From Eublepharis macularius (Eukaryota; Chordata; Lepidosauria; Squamata; Eublepharidae), in assembly GCF_028583425.1 (NCBI RefSeq), contig NC_072796.1, positions 129,615,464 through 129,679,463 of the forward strand: DNA of 64,000 nucleotides. The letters run 5' to 3'. The notes beneath the pieces are model-generated. The model saw only the letters and a list, made by a program, of their open reading frames with translations. It searched no databases and was not told where the DNA came from. Made by a program: the position numbers and the translations under genes. Positions 28,882 to 39,370 of the stretch are shown one piece after another (within the stretch, counting starts at the first letter, position 1; each line of letters starts with the position of its first letter).

Positions 28882-29183
28882 TCAAAAGGTCCTTGAAAAA
28901 AGAAAATTATATTGTTTGCCCTGAGCAGTGGAAGATGTTCATTTGACATTCATGACTGCTTTTAGCAATAGGCCCTGCATTTTAAGAATCGTATTGACTA
29001 GGGATGAGTCCAACCATTGGTCCTTTGAGTTCAGTATGTCTACTCTAATTGGAAGCAAAGCTTGGCTATGTTTCTGGCAAAAAAGGGTCATTCCTAACAT
29101 CAGCTGCCTGAGATCTAATAAGAGAAGATGCCAGTGACTAAACAGGGGATATTTTGTATGCAAAGCATGTGCTGTGCACAGTT
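28882..29183. other. Non-coding DNA, no gene seen
   Basis: Short unassigned segment. Confidence 0.35.
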
Positions 29184-29392
29184 GCCAACTCATGCTTTGG
29201 AAACATCTGGAGATTTGAGGGCAGAGCTTAGAAAGGGCAGAGTTTGAGGAGGGGAGGGACATCAGCAAGGTGTGGTGCCGTAGAGTCCACCCTCCAAAGC
29301 AGCCATTTTCCCAGGAGAACTGCTCGCTCTCAGTTGGAGATCAGTTGTCATTCCGAGAGATCTCCAGCCCCCACCTGGAGGCTGGCAACCCG
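29184..29392 (+). mobile_element. MITE, TAGGGTTGCCA family
   Basis: From CAGTTGCCAACTCATGC to CCTGGAGGCTGGCAACCCGA. Internal landmarks GGAGATTTGAGGGCAGAGC, TTTGAGGAGGGGAGGGACAT and GAGTCCACCCTCCAAAGCAG. GTGCTGTG and GTGCTCTA near the ends may be a decayed 8-bp duplication. Confidence 0.7.
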
Positions 29393-31070
29393 AGTGCTCT
29401 ACCACTAGAGTTCTTAAAGGAATAGAATTTTCTTTTCCTAAAATTCATGCTTTTAGATAAAGCCATTGATTCCTCTTATTCTGTTTTCTCTTTCTCATGT
29501 CTCTTTGATTTCTCTTTGTGGTCATAGCGGGTGTCGGCATGGCCAGCTGGGTAAATGGAATGTAGGGGTGTGTGGCAAACTGGGTAGAGGTACAGCCACT
29601 CTAAAGAAAGACTTCAGAGACTCGCTGGCCAGTGAGTAGTTCTTTATTTCTGTTCCACATATAGATAGGCTGCAGCGAGATCACTAGGAAAGTTAGGTTC
29701 ACTTCCCACCATGGATTGAAGTTCTCTCCACTATCTCCTCTGACATCCATCCCTTGTTTTGCCCCACTGCAGCCTTTAAAGCCCGCACCAGCAACTGGGC
29801 CCACTCTGACTCCGATCCTATCTCCTCTCATCCCTGACCTCCATGCTATTGGGAAAAGGGGTTAAAAATAATCTAAATTCAGAGCTGCAATGGATCTTGA
29901 ATCGATAGAGAGTCAGACATTTTGTTTGCTTTTAAGAATATTTACTTCTAACGGAAAAAGGTACACGGGGTTCTTACAACACAAAGAAATCTATCTCCTA
30001 CATCTTGACACTATGGAGTACAAACTTAAATAGCATGAGTAATGGAGATTCTTCTCCTTCTTCTTGACCCTTGGAGAGGAAATCACCTGACCTATTCACC
30101 AATAGTAGCTTCTCAGTTTCCCAGGCTTTGAGTTAGATAAGGCTATTGGCTCTGTGCCAGGTTTCTCTTCCAGGTCGATACAAACAATAGATTACTGAAT
30201 AAATGCATTAACCCCATGATGACTGAATGTCAGACCTTGCAGCTGATATTCCAACACATGCCTGGAGCAAGTCCAAAGGCCCACCTTCTCCCCCCACAGC
30301 TGCTACCCACAGCTGCTACGACTGCCAACCACAGAATCATAACTGCCCGTCTTTGTTTTGGAAACAGTGATGTCAGAAATCGCACAAAGCAGCCACCAGC
30401 ATTCTGTGAATGGAGTGCTATTTTTAAGACGTGGGGAAAGGGCGAAGGTGGGATCTCTTTGGAAGTTTTGGTAAAGGAGAGTGACAGGTGGAATGTAGCT
30501 GAATAGCCCTCGCCATTTTATAAAACTCTTAACTGCAACAGACGTCTCAGATAAAGCAAGATTCCAGATCGTTTTCTTAATTCCTCAGAAATAGTTGTCA
30601 TGTTTAATTTGACTTGAAAATTGGCACTTCGGTAATATAGTCTTGTAATACCTCATTTGGATAAGTAGGGCTTCAACCAGGTATTTTACCAATTGTCTCT
30701 AATCTAGCAGTTAGACTTAAAATTTCAAGGTCTCTGACCATTCCAGATTCCCCGAAGTGGCTTTGTCTAGACTAAGGATTAGTGTCTGTCTGGAGACGGG
30801 TGCAGAATCTTCTATCAAAGAATGCTCTTTGAAAATACAGATCTGCTAAAGGACATTCACGCGGTATTGTTTTGTAAGTAAAAAGCCGAGGGAGAATTTT
30901 AAATGATGTGACTGGATCTAGGCTTCTGCTCTGCAAATAGAACGGAGGTTCCCGGATGCTTTTACAGACATTCCAAGAGGATAGCGGGGAGTCAGGGAAG
31001 CAGGATTGCAGAGGTAAACTCTGTCTCGCCCCTGCCCCCATCTTAGCATTTCATGGGATCATATATTGAT
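29393..31070. other. Non-coding DNA, possible LTR scraps, no gene seen
   Basis: The blocks about 29580-29850 and 29885-30212 are unlike surrounding unique DNA and could be LTR pieces. I see no inverted TG...CA ends or duplications. The frame at 30216-30506 has no recognisable domain. Confidence 0.3.
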
Positions 31071-31840
31071 GTGCTACCCATGTGCTAGAATCCATGCATA
31101 CAGTCCTCTCTGTGTCATTGGGAACACTGTGGGGGGGGGAAGCAGAGTTCCTGAATACGTGGTCATCTGCGCATATGTTTTTGTATAGACTTTTTGCACT
31201 AATTCCAGTGAAAGCTCATAGTTTAGGGGTGATGCTGTCCTCCCTAATCCTGCTCCCCCTCTAAAAAATCTCTGCTGAAGGCACTTCCTCTCCTCCTCCT
31301 ACCATGGACCCCAACAGTCCCTGAAATTTTGCTCCTGGGGGACAGGGGTAAGGTTGCAAGGGGCTGCAAGTGCCAATGCAGGGGTGCAGGGGGCTGGAGG
31401 ATTGGGTGCTGTGGGGATACTTACCTCCCACATGTGCATAAAGCATGCACACACACACACACCCATGTACTTCCATCACACCAGAAAATGATATTTTCTG
31501 ACACAATGGAGAAGCTGTAGGGCACGCTGAAGCTGAACTCAGTAAACCCCACCTCGAAACGGGTGAGTTTTACTGAACTCAGCTTCAGTGCATCTCGCAG
31601 TTCTTTGGTCACCAGTGTGAATTGGGAGCACGGGAGCGTGTGTTTGTGCTTCTTGTCTCCCTGCTGTCCACTCCACCCACACTGGCCAGGTGAGCATGGC
31701 CGGGGATTAGCACATGGGGGTGGGGAGTGGTAAGCCTAGACAGGGGGCCACCCACGGGGGGCCACCCACAGGGTGGGGAATCAGAGTTCTGAGGTGGGGA
31801 GGGGGAGTTATAGGTGAAAACGGTCTACTTTTTCTTTAGT
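31071..31840. other. Non-coding DNA, no gene seen
   Basis: A short (CA)n run lies at 31448-31462. 31515-31600 contains an inverted pair (GAAGCTGAACTCAGTAAACC / GGTGAGTTTTACTGAACTCA, then GCTTCAG). G-rich direct repeats GGGGGCCACCCAC lie at about 31743-31775. Confidence 0.4.
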
Positions 31841-32060
31841 CATAGATCCAGCGGAGTTAGCCGTGTTAGTCTGTAGTTGCCAAATAGTAAAGAGTCCAGT
31901 AGCACCTTGAAGACCAACCAACTTTATTGTAGCATAAGCTTTCGAGAACCACAGCTCTCTTCGTCAGATTTAGCATCTGATGAAGAGAGCTGTAGTTCTC
32001 AAAAGCTTATGCTACAATAAAGTTGGTTGGTCTTCAAGGTGCTACTGGACTCTTTACTTT
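31841..32060. mobile_element. PLE-tail foldback with about 10-bp TSD
   Basis: The left arm is a complete antisense tail starting GATCCAGCGGAGTTAGCCG. The right arm is sense, from AGCATCTGATGAAGAGAGC to CTGGACTCTTTAC, truncated. TTTCTTTAGT (31831-31840) and TTTCCTTAGT (32061-32070) match at 9 of 10 positions. The two arms turn at CATCTGATGA, the 5' edge of the hammerhead-like core. Confidence 0.8.
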
Positions 32061-32324
32061 TTTCCTTAGTGGAATTTTTCTGCAAACTCCAGCACCGTTA
32101 TTTTAACCTGATCATTCTCACTATCCCTTTTTTAATGCCTGTGTGGTAGGAAGCATTTTCCAGACCGGGTGAAGAAAAGCACGGCTGGTTCTGTTGTTAA
32201 TTTGGAGCCTGTGTAGCACAGGCTTGTCATTCCCTCGTACTCGTGATGATGAGTTGGACTCCTGCTGGCAAGTTCATGCAAACATGCCGCTGAGCAATGT
32301 GTCTCACACAAATAAGAGTAGATC
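32061..32324. other. Non-coding DNA, no gene seen
   Basis: Short unassigned segment between PLE-derived units. Confidence 0.35.
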
Positions 32325-32776
32325 CAGAGGAGTTAGCCGTGTTAGTCTGTAGTAGCAAAAACAAAAAGAGTCCAGTAGCACCTTTAAGACTAACCAATTT
32401 TATTGTAGCATAAGCTTTCGAGAATCAAGTTCTCTTCGTCAGATGCCTGATCGAAACTGGGCAGATACAGAAGAGGAGGGGAGAAGAGAGGGAGGAGGAA
32501 GAAGGGGACATATATCACAAGGGGACAGAATGCAATTAGCGTGGAGGCAATCAAAACATTCCTTTGCTTGGAAATGTAAACATGTCCTTTTGGTGTGCAG
32601 TCAGTTTGCCGTATTAGTTTGTAGCAGTGAAAATATCCAATTCCTATGTAGTATAAGCCTTCAATAACCACAGCTCTCCCTGCCAGCTGCATCTGACAAA
32701 GAGAACTGTGGTCCCCGAAAGCCCACACCAGGCGTCACTGGGCTCCCCCAGACCACGCCTCTGTAAAAGGAATCTG
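32325..32776 (-). mobile_element. 3' UTR and double tail of the PLE
   Basis: Minus strand, after the coding end. A first tail-like palindromic piece lies at about 32615-32745 (TTTGTCAGATGC..., TTGAAGGCTTATACTACATA). A pyrimidine-rich spacer follows (32460-32520). The terminal tail then reads CTGACGAAGAGAACTTGA, TTCTCGAAAGCTTATGCTAC, GGTTAGTCTTAAAGGTGC and CTAACACGGCTAACTCC, ending near 32325. This copy links the many dispersed tail and foldback repeats to the coding element next to it. Confidence 0.75.
32405..32446 (-). ncRNA. Hammerhead-like core in PLE terminal tail
   Basis: Minus strand as RNA: CUGACGA, one extra A, a 5-bp helix GAGAA/UUCUC around CUUGA, GAAA, then a 2-bp hairpin GC-UUAU-GC and UA. 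This is the hammerhead order, with an extra base before helix II and a CUA site. No convincing helix I pairs the sequences outside it, so activity is doubtful. Confidence 0.3.
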
Positions 32777-33420
32777 TTACCTGTGATAATGTGATAACCA
32801 TTCATAGTCTCTATTCAGTCCCAGCTTGACAGAGTCAAATTTGCATATGAATTCCAATTCAGCAGCCTCCCGTTGGATTTTGTTTTTGAAAGGTTTCTGT
32901 TGAACCACAGCGACCTTTAAGTCTTTGGTGGAATGTCCGGGTAGACATGGACATTTCCATTTCCATTTCTAATGTCAGATTTGTGTCCATTTATTCTTTT
33001 GCATAGAGGTTGGCTGGTTTGTCCAATGTACAGAGCAGAAGGACATTGTTGGCACATGAGGGCATATATCAGATTGGAGGATGAGCAGCTGTAAGAGCCA
33101 GAGACAGTGTAGTTGATGCCATTGGGTCCTGTAATTGTATTCCCTGGGTAGATATAGGAGCAGAGCTGGCATCTGGGTCTGTTGCAGGGCCTGGTACCTG
33201 TGCTGGTGACTCTGCTGGCCGATTCATTATTGTAAGTGAGAAGTCGTTTAAGATTGGGGGGCTGTCTGTAAGCAAGGAAAGGTCTTCCACCCAGGACTTC
33301 TGAGAGAGAGGTATCATTTTCCAGGATGGGTCTATTTTTTTAAAAAAATGTTGAGCATCCAGATTCTGGATTTGAATGGAGGTTATTCCAGTCCTGTTTG
33401 AGGAATCCTAGAAAAATATA
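32777..33420 (-). pseudogene. Penelope-like element, GIY-YIG endonuclease remnant
   Basis: The minus-strand frames encode the C-terminal part of a PLE polyprotein. In order: GGRPFLAYRQPPNLKRLLTY, a Cys-rich linker RPCNRPRCQLCSYI (about 33160-33195), and SSSNLIYALMCQQCPSALYI with GQT, the GIY-YIG nuclease start (about 33016-33070). KRINGHKSDIRN follows, and, after a frameshift near 32945, GHSTKDLKVAVVQQKPF and a closing Glu-rich stretch to a stop at 32777-32779. A second frame change near 33300, in a CT run, precedes the first block. PLEs pair a reverse transcriptase with this endonuclease for target-primed insertion; the transcriptase is missing, so the copy is 5'-truncated and dead. Its 3' UTR continues into the repeats at 32325-32776. 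Confidence 0.88.
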
Positions 33421-33538
33421 AAGGTGGAGTCTTTGGAGAATACATGCTCTCTGCATCTCTCTCCATACTGGCCTAGATAGATAACTATAATACCTATTCT
33501 TCCTTTCCTATCATTGCGTGGAGTTCCTCAGCAATAAA

Positions 33539-33760
33539 GTAAGGAGTCTAGTAGCACCTTTAAGACTAACCAACTTTATTGTAGCATAAGCTTTTGAGAA
33601 GCACAGGTCTCTTCATCAGATGCATCAGATGCATCTGATGAAGAGAGCAGTGGGTCTTGAAAGCTTATGCTACAATAAAGTTGATTAATCATAAAGGTGC
33701 TACTGGACTCTTGGCTATTTTGCAACTACAGACTAACATGGCTAATTCCTCTGGACCTAC
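33539..33760. mobile_element. PLE-tail foldback with perfect 10-bp TSD
   Basis: CAGCAATAAA stands at 33529-33538 and 33761-33770. The left arm is a truncated antisense tail (GTAAGGAGTCTAGTAGCACC ...). The right arm is a complete sense tail ending CTAATTCCTCTGGACCTAC. The arms meet at GCATCAGATGCATCTGATG. The orientation is the reverse of the 8969 and 31841 copies, but again one arm is full and the other cut. Confidence 0.85.
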
Positions 33761-33834
33761 CAGCAATAAATGACATCCATTTCTTTTCAAAAGCAACACA
33801 CCTTAGGTGGAGTTTAGTACAAAATCATCCTCTT

Positions 33835-34286
33835 TAGGGCTACCAGGACATGTCATGCCTGGCAACCTGCAGAAGGGGACATAGAAGGGTAGAAGGGATG
33901 CCATTCCCCCACACGGGGTGGGGGATCCCCTGCTCCCACCCTTCCCTCCCCTGTGCCCACTTACTTGGCTGCTGGGGGCTCCCTAGGACACCCCCCAGGT
34001 GGTACAGTGCACCCCCGGACAGCGCAGCATGCGCCCACGGCCCCAGCTGCCTGAATTGTGCCATGCAGCACCCCGCAGCAGGCCCAATTAGGGCCGAATT
34101 GGTGCTGTGCGGGGAGTGTGGGGAGTGCCCTTCTGCCTGCAGAGCCGGCCTTTGATCCATGGAATGATGTCACTCAGAAGTGATGTCATCATGCACGTTG
34201 GGAGCACATAAAGCCTCCAAGCCTCCACGGGGTAAGTGCCAGGCTCCAGGCTCCCACCAGGGGAGTTAAGGGACCTGGCAACCCTA
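33835..34286. repeat. Interspersed element with TAGGG...CCCTA ends
   Basis: Ends TAGGGCTACCAGGAC and GACCTGGCAACCCTA. It contains GATGTCACTCAGAAGTGATG. Related pieces are at 170-240 and 45880-46240, which share the CCAGGTCCC and CTGGTGGGAGG words in inverse orientation. The GC-rich middle holds overlapping open frames without family features. No duplication found. Confidence 0.5.
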
Positions 34287-34830
34287 AAAGGTAGTGGCAT
34301 TGCAGGCATCATAACATCCCTTCCAGGGAAAATCTGGAAGAAGCAGTGTGCACTGAAAAGATTTCACTTTCCTTTTCAGATCCAGGGTTTTTGAAGGAAC
34401 CATGTACCGTTATTATTTTTTCCCCTCCAGACTCTTTGGGGCAGCTGTTTTTGTACTTAACGCCACCAAAATTGCACAGAACACAATCCTCCCTTCCAAA
34501 CCATCAAACCACTTGGTTTTCCGTTAGTTATATTATACACAACAACAATGGACCATGAAGAAGGTGAGTGTGTGAGCCACAGCCCCACCACAAACGCAAA
34601 ATGGCCTTCTACTGAGGGACATAGATATAATGTTTTTAGGTATTGGCTTTCCACATAGCCACAGAGCAGCTGCAGAGAACTAATGTTTCAAACAGCTCAG
34701 GTGATCTTCTGCCACCTCCCAAATACCAGCTTCCTGAGCTGAAACTTCCCCATCTGGCGTTATTTGCCATGGTTGGAAGCTGCACGTGAACGGAATTCTG
34801 TAGAGTTCTTTCACATCATGCACAACCCGA
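34287..34830. other. Non-coding DNA, no gene seen
   Basis: Unassigned sequence; no coding or repeat evidence that I can support. Confidence 0.35.
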
Positions 34831-34835
34831 TCATT

Positions 34836-34930
34836 TTTAGTTGGAGATGCCAGGGCTTGAACCTGGGACCTTGTGTATGCGAAGCAGACGCTCTACCACT
34901 TGGCCACCTTTCTGCAGACAGAGGAAGTAG
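34836..34930 (-). repeat. tRNA-derived SINE fragment
   Basis: Inverse of the SINE at 52508-52710: GGCTTGAACCTGGGACCTT is box B and its flank, and CTCTACCACTTGGCCA is box A. Confidence 0.7.
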
Positions 34931-35235
34931 AACCACAGGACTACAGAGAAATGTGATGTGGATGCCTGAACAAGAGAGAGCTAACAGATGCTGGATAGCA
35001 AACCTACAAGGCTGAAAGCTTCTTTGAGAGCCCGGAGATATTTTCACTTCTCATACAAGACTTTGTCGATCAATGTAAAAGGGGGGAAAAAATAACACAG
35101 ACTGCAACCAATTTTGCTAAGGTCTCCCCCAGATCTAAAAGTGGGGGGCAAGTTAGACAAAACACTGAGTGAATAGATCTTCCCATCGTGTACAAAGGGT
35201 GATAATGGCTGTATGGGGGCATCCATTCAGACTCT
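34931..35235. other. Non-coding DNA, no gene seen
   Basis: Short unassigned AT-rich segment. Confidence 0.35.
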
Positions 35236-35477
35236 GGCTGTTTTCACACGCCTTACCGCCTTAGCAAAATTGCGCAAAACTCCCGGAACGACAGTGTCTT
35301 CCTGGCGTGATTTCCTATCATGATTCTGGTTTGTGGCACGAATTGCGCCACAAACCAGAGTCATGATGGGAAATCGTGCCACAAACTGGAGTCATGACAG
35401 GTTACTGCGCTGGGAAGACACCGTCGTTCCGGGAGTTTTGCACGATTTTGCAAAGCCGGTAAGATGTGAAAATGGCC
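35236..35477. mobile_element. Palindromic MITE, GGCCGTTTCCACAC family
   Basis: Ends GGCTGTTTTCACACGCCTTA and TAAGATGTGAAAATGGCC. The arms carry AAACTCCCGGAACGACAGTG and the inverse CACCGTCGTTCCGGGAGTTT. The centre TTGTGGCACGAATTGCGCC is itself an inverted repeat. The flanks ACTCT and AGAGT are inverted rather than direct, so no duplication is claimed. Confidence 0.7.
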
Positions 35478-35975
35478 AGAGTTTTCCACCAGGGAGGATA
35501 AGGGAATTTAACTCTTTCCTCTACATGGTTTCATGAATCACTCTCAACTCACCTGTGATGATATTCGCTCTAGAAGGGAACAAACACAACGAGGGCCAGC
35601 AGTGTATGACAGCAATGTGGGTGTGTGATTCTTGATCCACACTTCTCCCACACTGATACCTCTGCCTGGATTGGGACTGCCTTCAGGTGAAATTACCCTT
35701 TAAAAGGTGCTGGAAACAGCTTCCCAGTATCCAGTCCAGCTTAGTCCAGAGAGACAGAGCGAATTTCCTAGGGTAGCTGTTAAAGTCTGGGGAACATCCC
35801 TATGGGCTGATGGCATGGGTGGTTGCCCCTCCTAGAATATCCCAACCCTGAAGCTGACCAGTGCAAGCTGAGCAGGAGCTGCTGCCAGTCAACCTGCCTT
35901 TCTGCAGACAGCGGCCACTGCCACACGCAAAGTGTGAGGGAGTGGCTACTGCCACGAGGCAGCCACAAGCCACCC
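35478..35975. other. Non-coding DNA, no gene seen
   Basis: No gene or named repeat recognised. Confidence 0.35.
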
Positions 35976-36500
35976 CTGACTAGTTTGTGAGAGCAGTTGC
36001 CAGCCAGTAGCCCCAGCCTTGTACACGGTGTGGAGAAACGCCATTCTGTTTGTGGAGTTAACTTTCTATGGGCTGCAGAGGGGAGGGGCCAGTTCTGGAG
36101 TAGAATTTGATTGGAGGGAGAATGAGTCAGTTGGTGGAGGGGAATTGGGAGTTGACAGTTGGTCGCTGGAGAGTGGAGGGAGGGATGGCTCCGAGGGGAG
36201 AGGGAGATCTAAGGTAACCCCCGGTATCAAAGGATTGGGCCTGCCCTACACAACATCTAATTAGGGCATGAGGGAGATAGAGTACAGGTTTCTTTTTAGC
36301 TTATATTATTCCTTCCGTTCACTGTATATTTGCCTGTGTATAGTTAGAAGTTAAATAAATGATTTTTGGAATTGATGAAGGAAGAAAGCTCTTCTGTTCC
36401 ACATAGTCCCCCAACTGCTTGGGCCCACTAGCAGAGGAGGGAGGTTAGGAGGCTGTCCCGCCTAACCAGGACCCCATACAGGGACAGTGGTGGCAGCAAC
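35976..36500 (+). repeat. Possible LTR plus primer-binding-like site
   Basis: A 36-kb block rich in GGAGGG words leads to GTTAAATAAATGATTTTTGG (a polyadenylation-like signal) and ends CATACAGGGACA at 36486. GTGGTGGCAGCAAC follows directly. TGG one base after an ACA end is where an LTR element has its tRNA primer site. The left end is undefined and no partner LTR is present. Confidence 0.35.
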
Positions 36501-36850
36501 TACCCGGAGACAGGAAAGGGAGACAGCCCCTTCAGGTGCCTGTCCAGAGGCAGAAAGGGAGGGGTAGGCAGAGCAGGGTCTACCAGTGGGAGGAAAGACC
36601 TCGTTTCGCCACACACAGCATGTGATTGTAAGCTGGACAAGAACTGCATTGAGACTCTTCCTTCTCTCCTCACCCCCAACTCCGTTGGGACAGCAGGAAC
36701 AGGCCAGGAGGTGGGGTGCTTTTCCAGAGGTCTTTCCTCCTCCCAGTTTAGCCCTGGAGTTATCTTCTGGATAAAACAATGAAGGAAAAGCACAGGTACA
36801 ACCTGGAGCCTGGAGCCTAACAGTCATTTGACATATAAAATGAGAGGAGT
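36501..36850. other. Non-coding DNA, no gene seen
   Basis: Possibly the leader region of the LTR element just upstream. The overlapping open frames on both strands are not convincing. Confidence 0.35.
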
Positions 36851-37058
<208 letters not shown>

Positions 37059-37970
37059 GAACTAGCTCATCAAGGACTATAAAAGTCCTTTCTGCCTGCT
37101 ATGTTAGTTCACAGGGGAATATTTCAGACATGTGAATATAAAGTGGCAATAAGGTATTGTTTAACAAGGGGAACGAAGCTGGTACTGTCGACTTTTTGAG
37201 AAGAAACCACTGTATAGCACCTGGAGGTATGCCCTAGAAAAGGCACAGAGAAAACAAAGTGGGTTGCTTAGCCAGGTGACTTCAACTTTACTTATTCACA
37301 AATCTAAAGCTCTCAATAGCTTTAGATCGAAGTCCTTGCAGGACCTCCTCTGCCCCACGAACCTTCCTGGAATTTCAGATCTGTTGAATTTGCCTTATCT
37401 AAAATTCAGCTAAAGCCTTTTCAGTTGAGGCTCCCTCTTTATGAGTTAAATCCTGCAGGTCCATTCTGCTCACAGAAGTTCTTTCTTCTTGCTCTTCCAT
37501 TGTACCACCCTCCTGACCTAATATCCACCCCTACTGAGGAACTGGGGCAGCCAATGCTGTTTATGCCGTTCCCAGTCTTTAAAGATCTGACAGTCTGGGA
37601 TAGCATTGCAAGACACTGGTGGGGTAGGGATATTCAGGGGGTACCATTGCTCTGATGGCATGATGTTGCTTCCAGAGCAAACCTGGAAGTGACATCATCA
37701 CATCAATATAACATTCTGGGATTAATCGAAACCTCGATGGCTAGATCACTGACTTCCAGATCCTCCCACAAACTGATGTCATGCGATTGGAGCAGTTGTG
37801 ATTTGGGGAACATTTCTCCACCACTACCCCCGTCACCATACGAAGAGGGAGGGGGGAGCTGCTGCCAGCATTGTTTGCTTAGAAAGTCCCACCAGACATG
37901 CATCTTTTGTCGTAAAAGATGCTTAGAAAATGAGAAGGGAAGGAATGTTAAGTGCACTGGGCAAGGGACA
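37059..37970. other. Non-coding DNA, no gene seen
   Basis: 37215-37420 has an LTR-like texture (TCAACTTTACTTATTCACAAA), and 37650-37700 carries a short CTTCCAGAGCAAACCTGGAA repeat word. No gene. Confidence 0.3.
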
Positions 37971-37974
37971 CTAA

Positions 37975-38170
37975 GGGTCAAGAATTACACTTGAATGGCA
38001 AGTGAACAGACTCACATGTATTCCTCCCTGTTCACTTGCACTCCACTTGCACTCCACTCAATCACTACTGACCGAGCGGAGTGCAAGTGGAGTGCAAGTG
38101 AACAGGAAGGAATACATGCGACTCTGTTCACTTGCCATTCAAGTGTAATTCGTCACTTCTAGCTTGGCCC
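37975..38170. mobile_element. Palindromic MITE, GAGCCAAGC family, damaged left end
   Basis: The right end CACTTCTAGCTTGGCCC is intact. On the left, GGGTCAAG joins directly to AATTACACTTGAATGGC, so about 12 bp of terminus are lost. The interior (TGTATTCCTCCCTGTTCACT, CACTCCACTTGCACTCCACT) matches 2628-2827 and 43515-43632. The flanks CTAAG and CATAG suggest a mutated duplication. Confidence 0.7.
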
Positions 38171-39370
38171 ATAGAAGCAGGAAGAAATGGGGTGCTAATG
38201 AGGGGTAGAACCCAGTGAGAGCTGGTAGCAGCCCGGGGGGGGGGTGCCCCTTGAATTATCCCTGAAAGCAATTTGGCAGCCAGTGTAGCAGTTTCAATCC
38301 AGGTGTGCAATGCTCATATTATGGACTACCTGTCAATAGGTAAGCTGCCATATGCTGATACCGTGAGGTGTGTTTTGAATTGTTTTGCATTATCTTGGCT
38401 CTTTTCACAACAAAAAGATTGGGTATTAAATTGTCTAAATAAATGAATCCATGAATAATACAAAAATGGTTATCCTTATGCACGGTAGTCCATAGGCCTC
38501 AAAGGACTAAATCGGTTTAAATCCAAGGGCTTTTTATTTAACCAGACAGTGAAGAAGGCGGTTCAATTTGCCCTTGAATTACATTGTAAAAATTGCTGGG
38601 AAATAACTTACCACAATAGGAGGGTCGCGGTAATTCCAGAAAAAAATCCTGAATTAATTTAAAGTCTAATTGCTGCCGCATTTGATGAAATTTCCCATCT
38701 GCTTTCATATCCACAGCACAGAGATGTTTCAGCAGGCGTGACATTGATCAATGCTCCAGGCACGGCTAAGTGCTTTAACAGTGAGCGCAGCATTGACTGA
38801 GATGAAAAAAGAGCATGTGTGCCGGGGAATTATGATTTTGTTTGATGTGACGTTGCGTTGCTTGTCAGCGATCAAAGGCTGTGCTTTATCTAGTTCAGAC
38901 ACCACTGAGAGGACGCTAAAACTCCTTGTAATTGATGTGTTACCAAGAAAGGCAGAATGACTTGGTTTACTCAAAAACATTTTGAGCCAGCATTGAATGT
39001 ATCAAGAGGACAGCGTTTAAAGCAGACAAAGTGGAAGAGGAGAACCAACATGATGTTTAGTGTTGTTTTTCAATTGTTCACTACCAAGGTGGGAAAGACG
39101 TGTTACGCTCAGCTTAGCACAGAGCTGCTGCAGAAATCAGCAGCCCTGTGTTAAGTTCTTCTGTTTCCTTTCTCCTAGAATGGTGAGGCCATTCCACAAG
39201 GTGGGGGCTATCACAGAGAAAGCACAGCTGTGAGCGGCTGTTGATTTAGCCCAACTGCAAAATGGTATCTGCAGATGACCTTGTTCAGATGAGTGAAGCC
39301 ACCTTAGACATTGAGCTAGTTTTCAGAGGCAGGCCTGCGTCAAGAGTGACTTTTACTTCTAGTGCTGTGG
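38171..39370. other. Non-coding; candidate conserved element
   Basis: 38335-38450 resembles a LINE 3' end (TGAATTGTTTTGCATTATCT ... AAATAAATGAATCC). 38510-39010 is unique-looking, without repeats, with words such as TGACATTGATCAATGC and GTCAGCGATCAAAGGCTG. It has the look of a conserved non-coding element. No gene. Confidence 0.3.

Noticed and set aside
31841..32060. Foldback units as ordinary DNA-transposon MITEs
   Set aside because: Their sequence is the 3' tail of the PLE at 32325-33420, TSDs are about 10 bp, and the arms are unequal, unlike the symmetric 3-bp-TSD MITEs in the same window.
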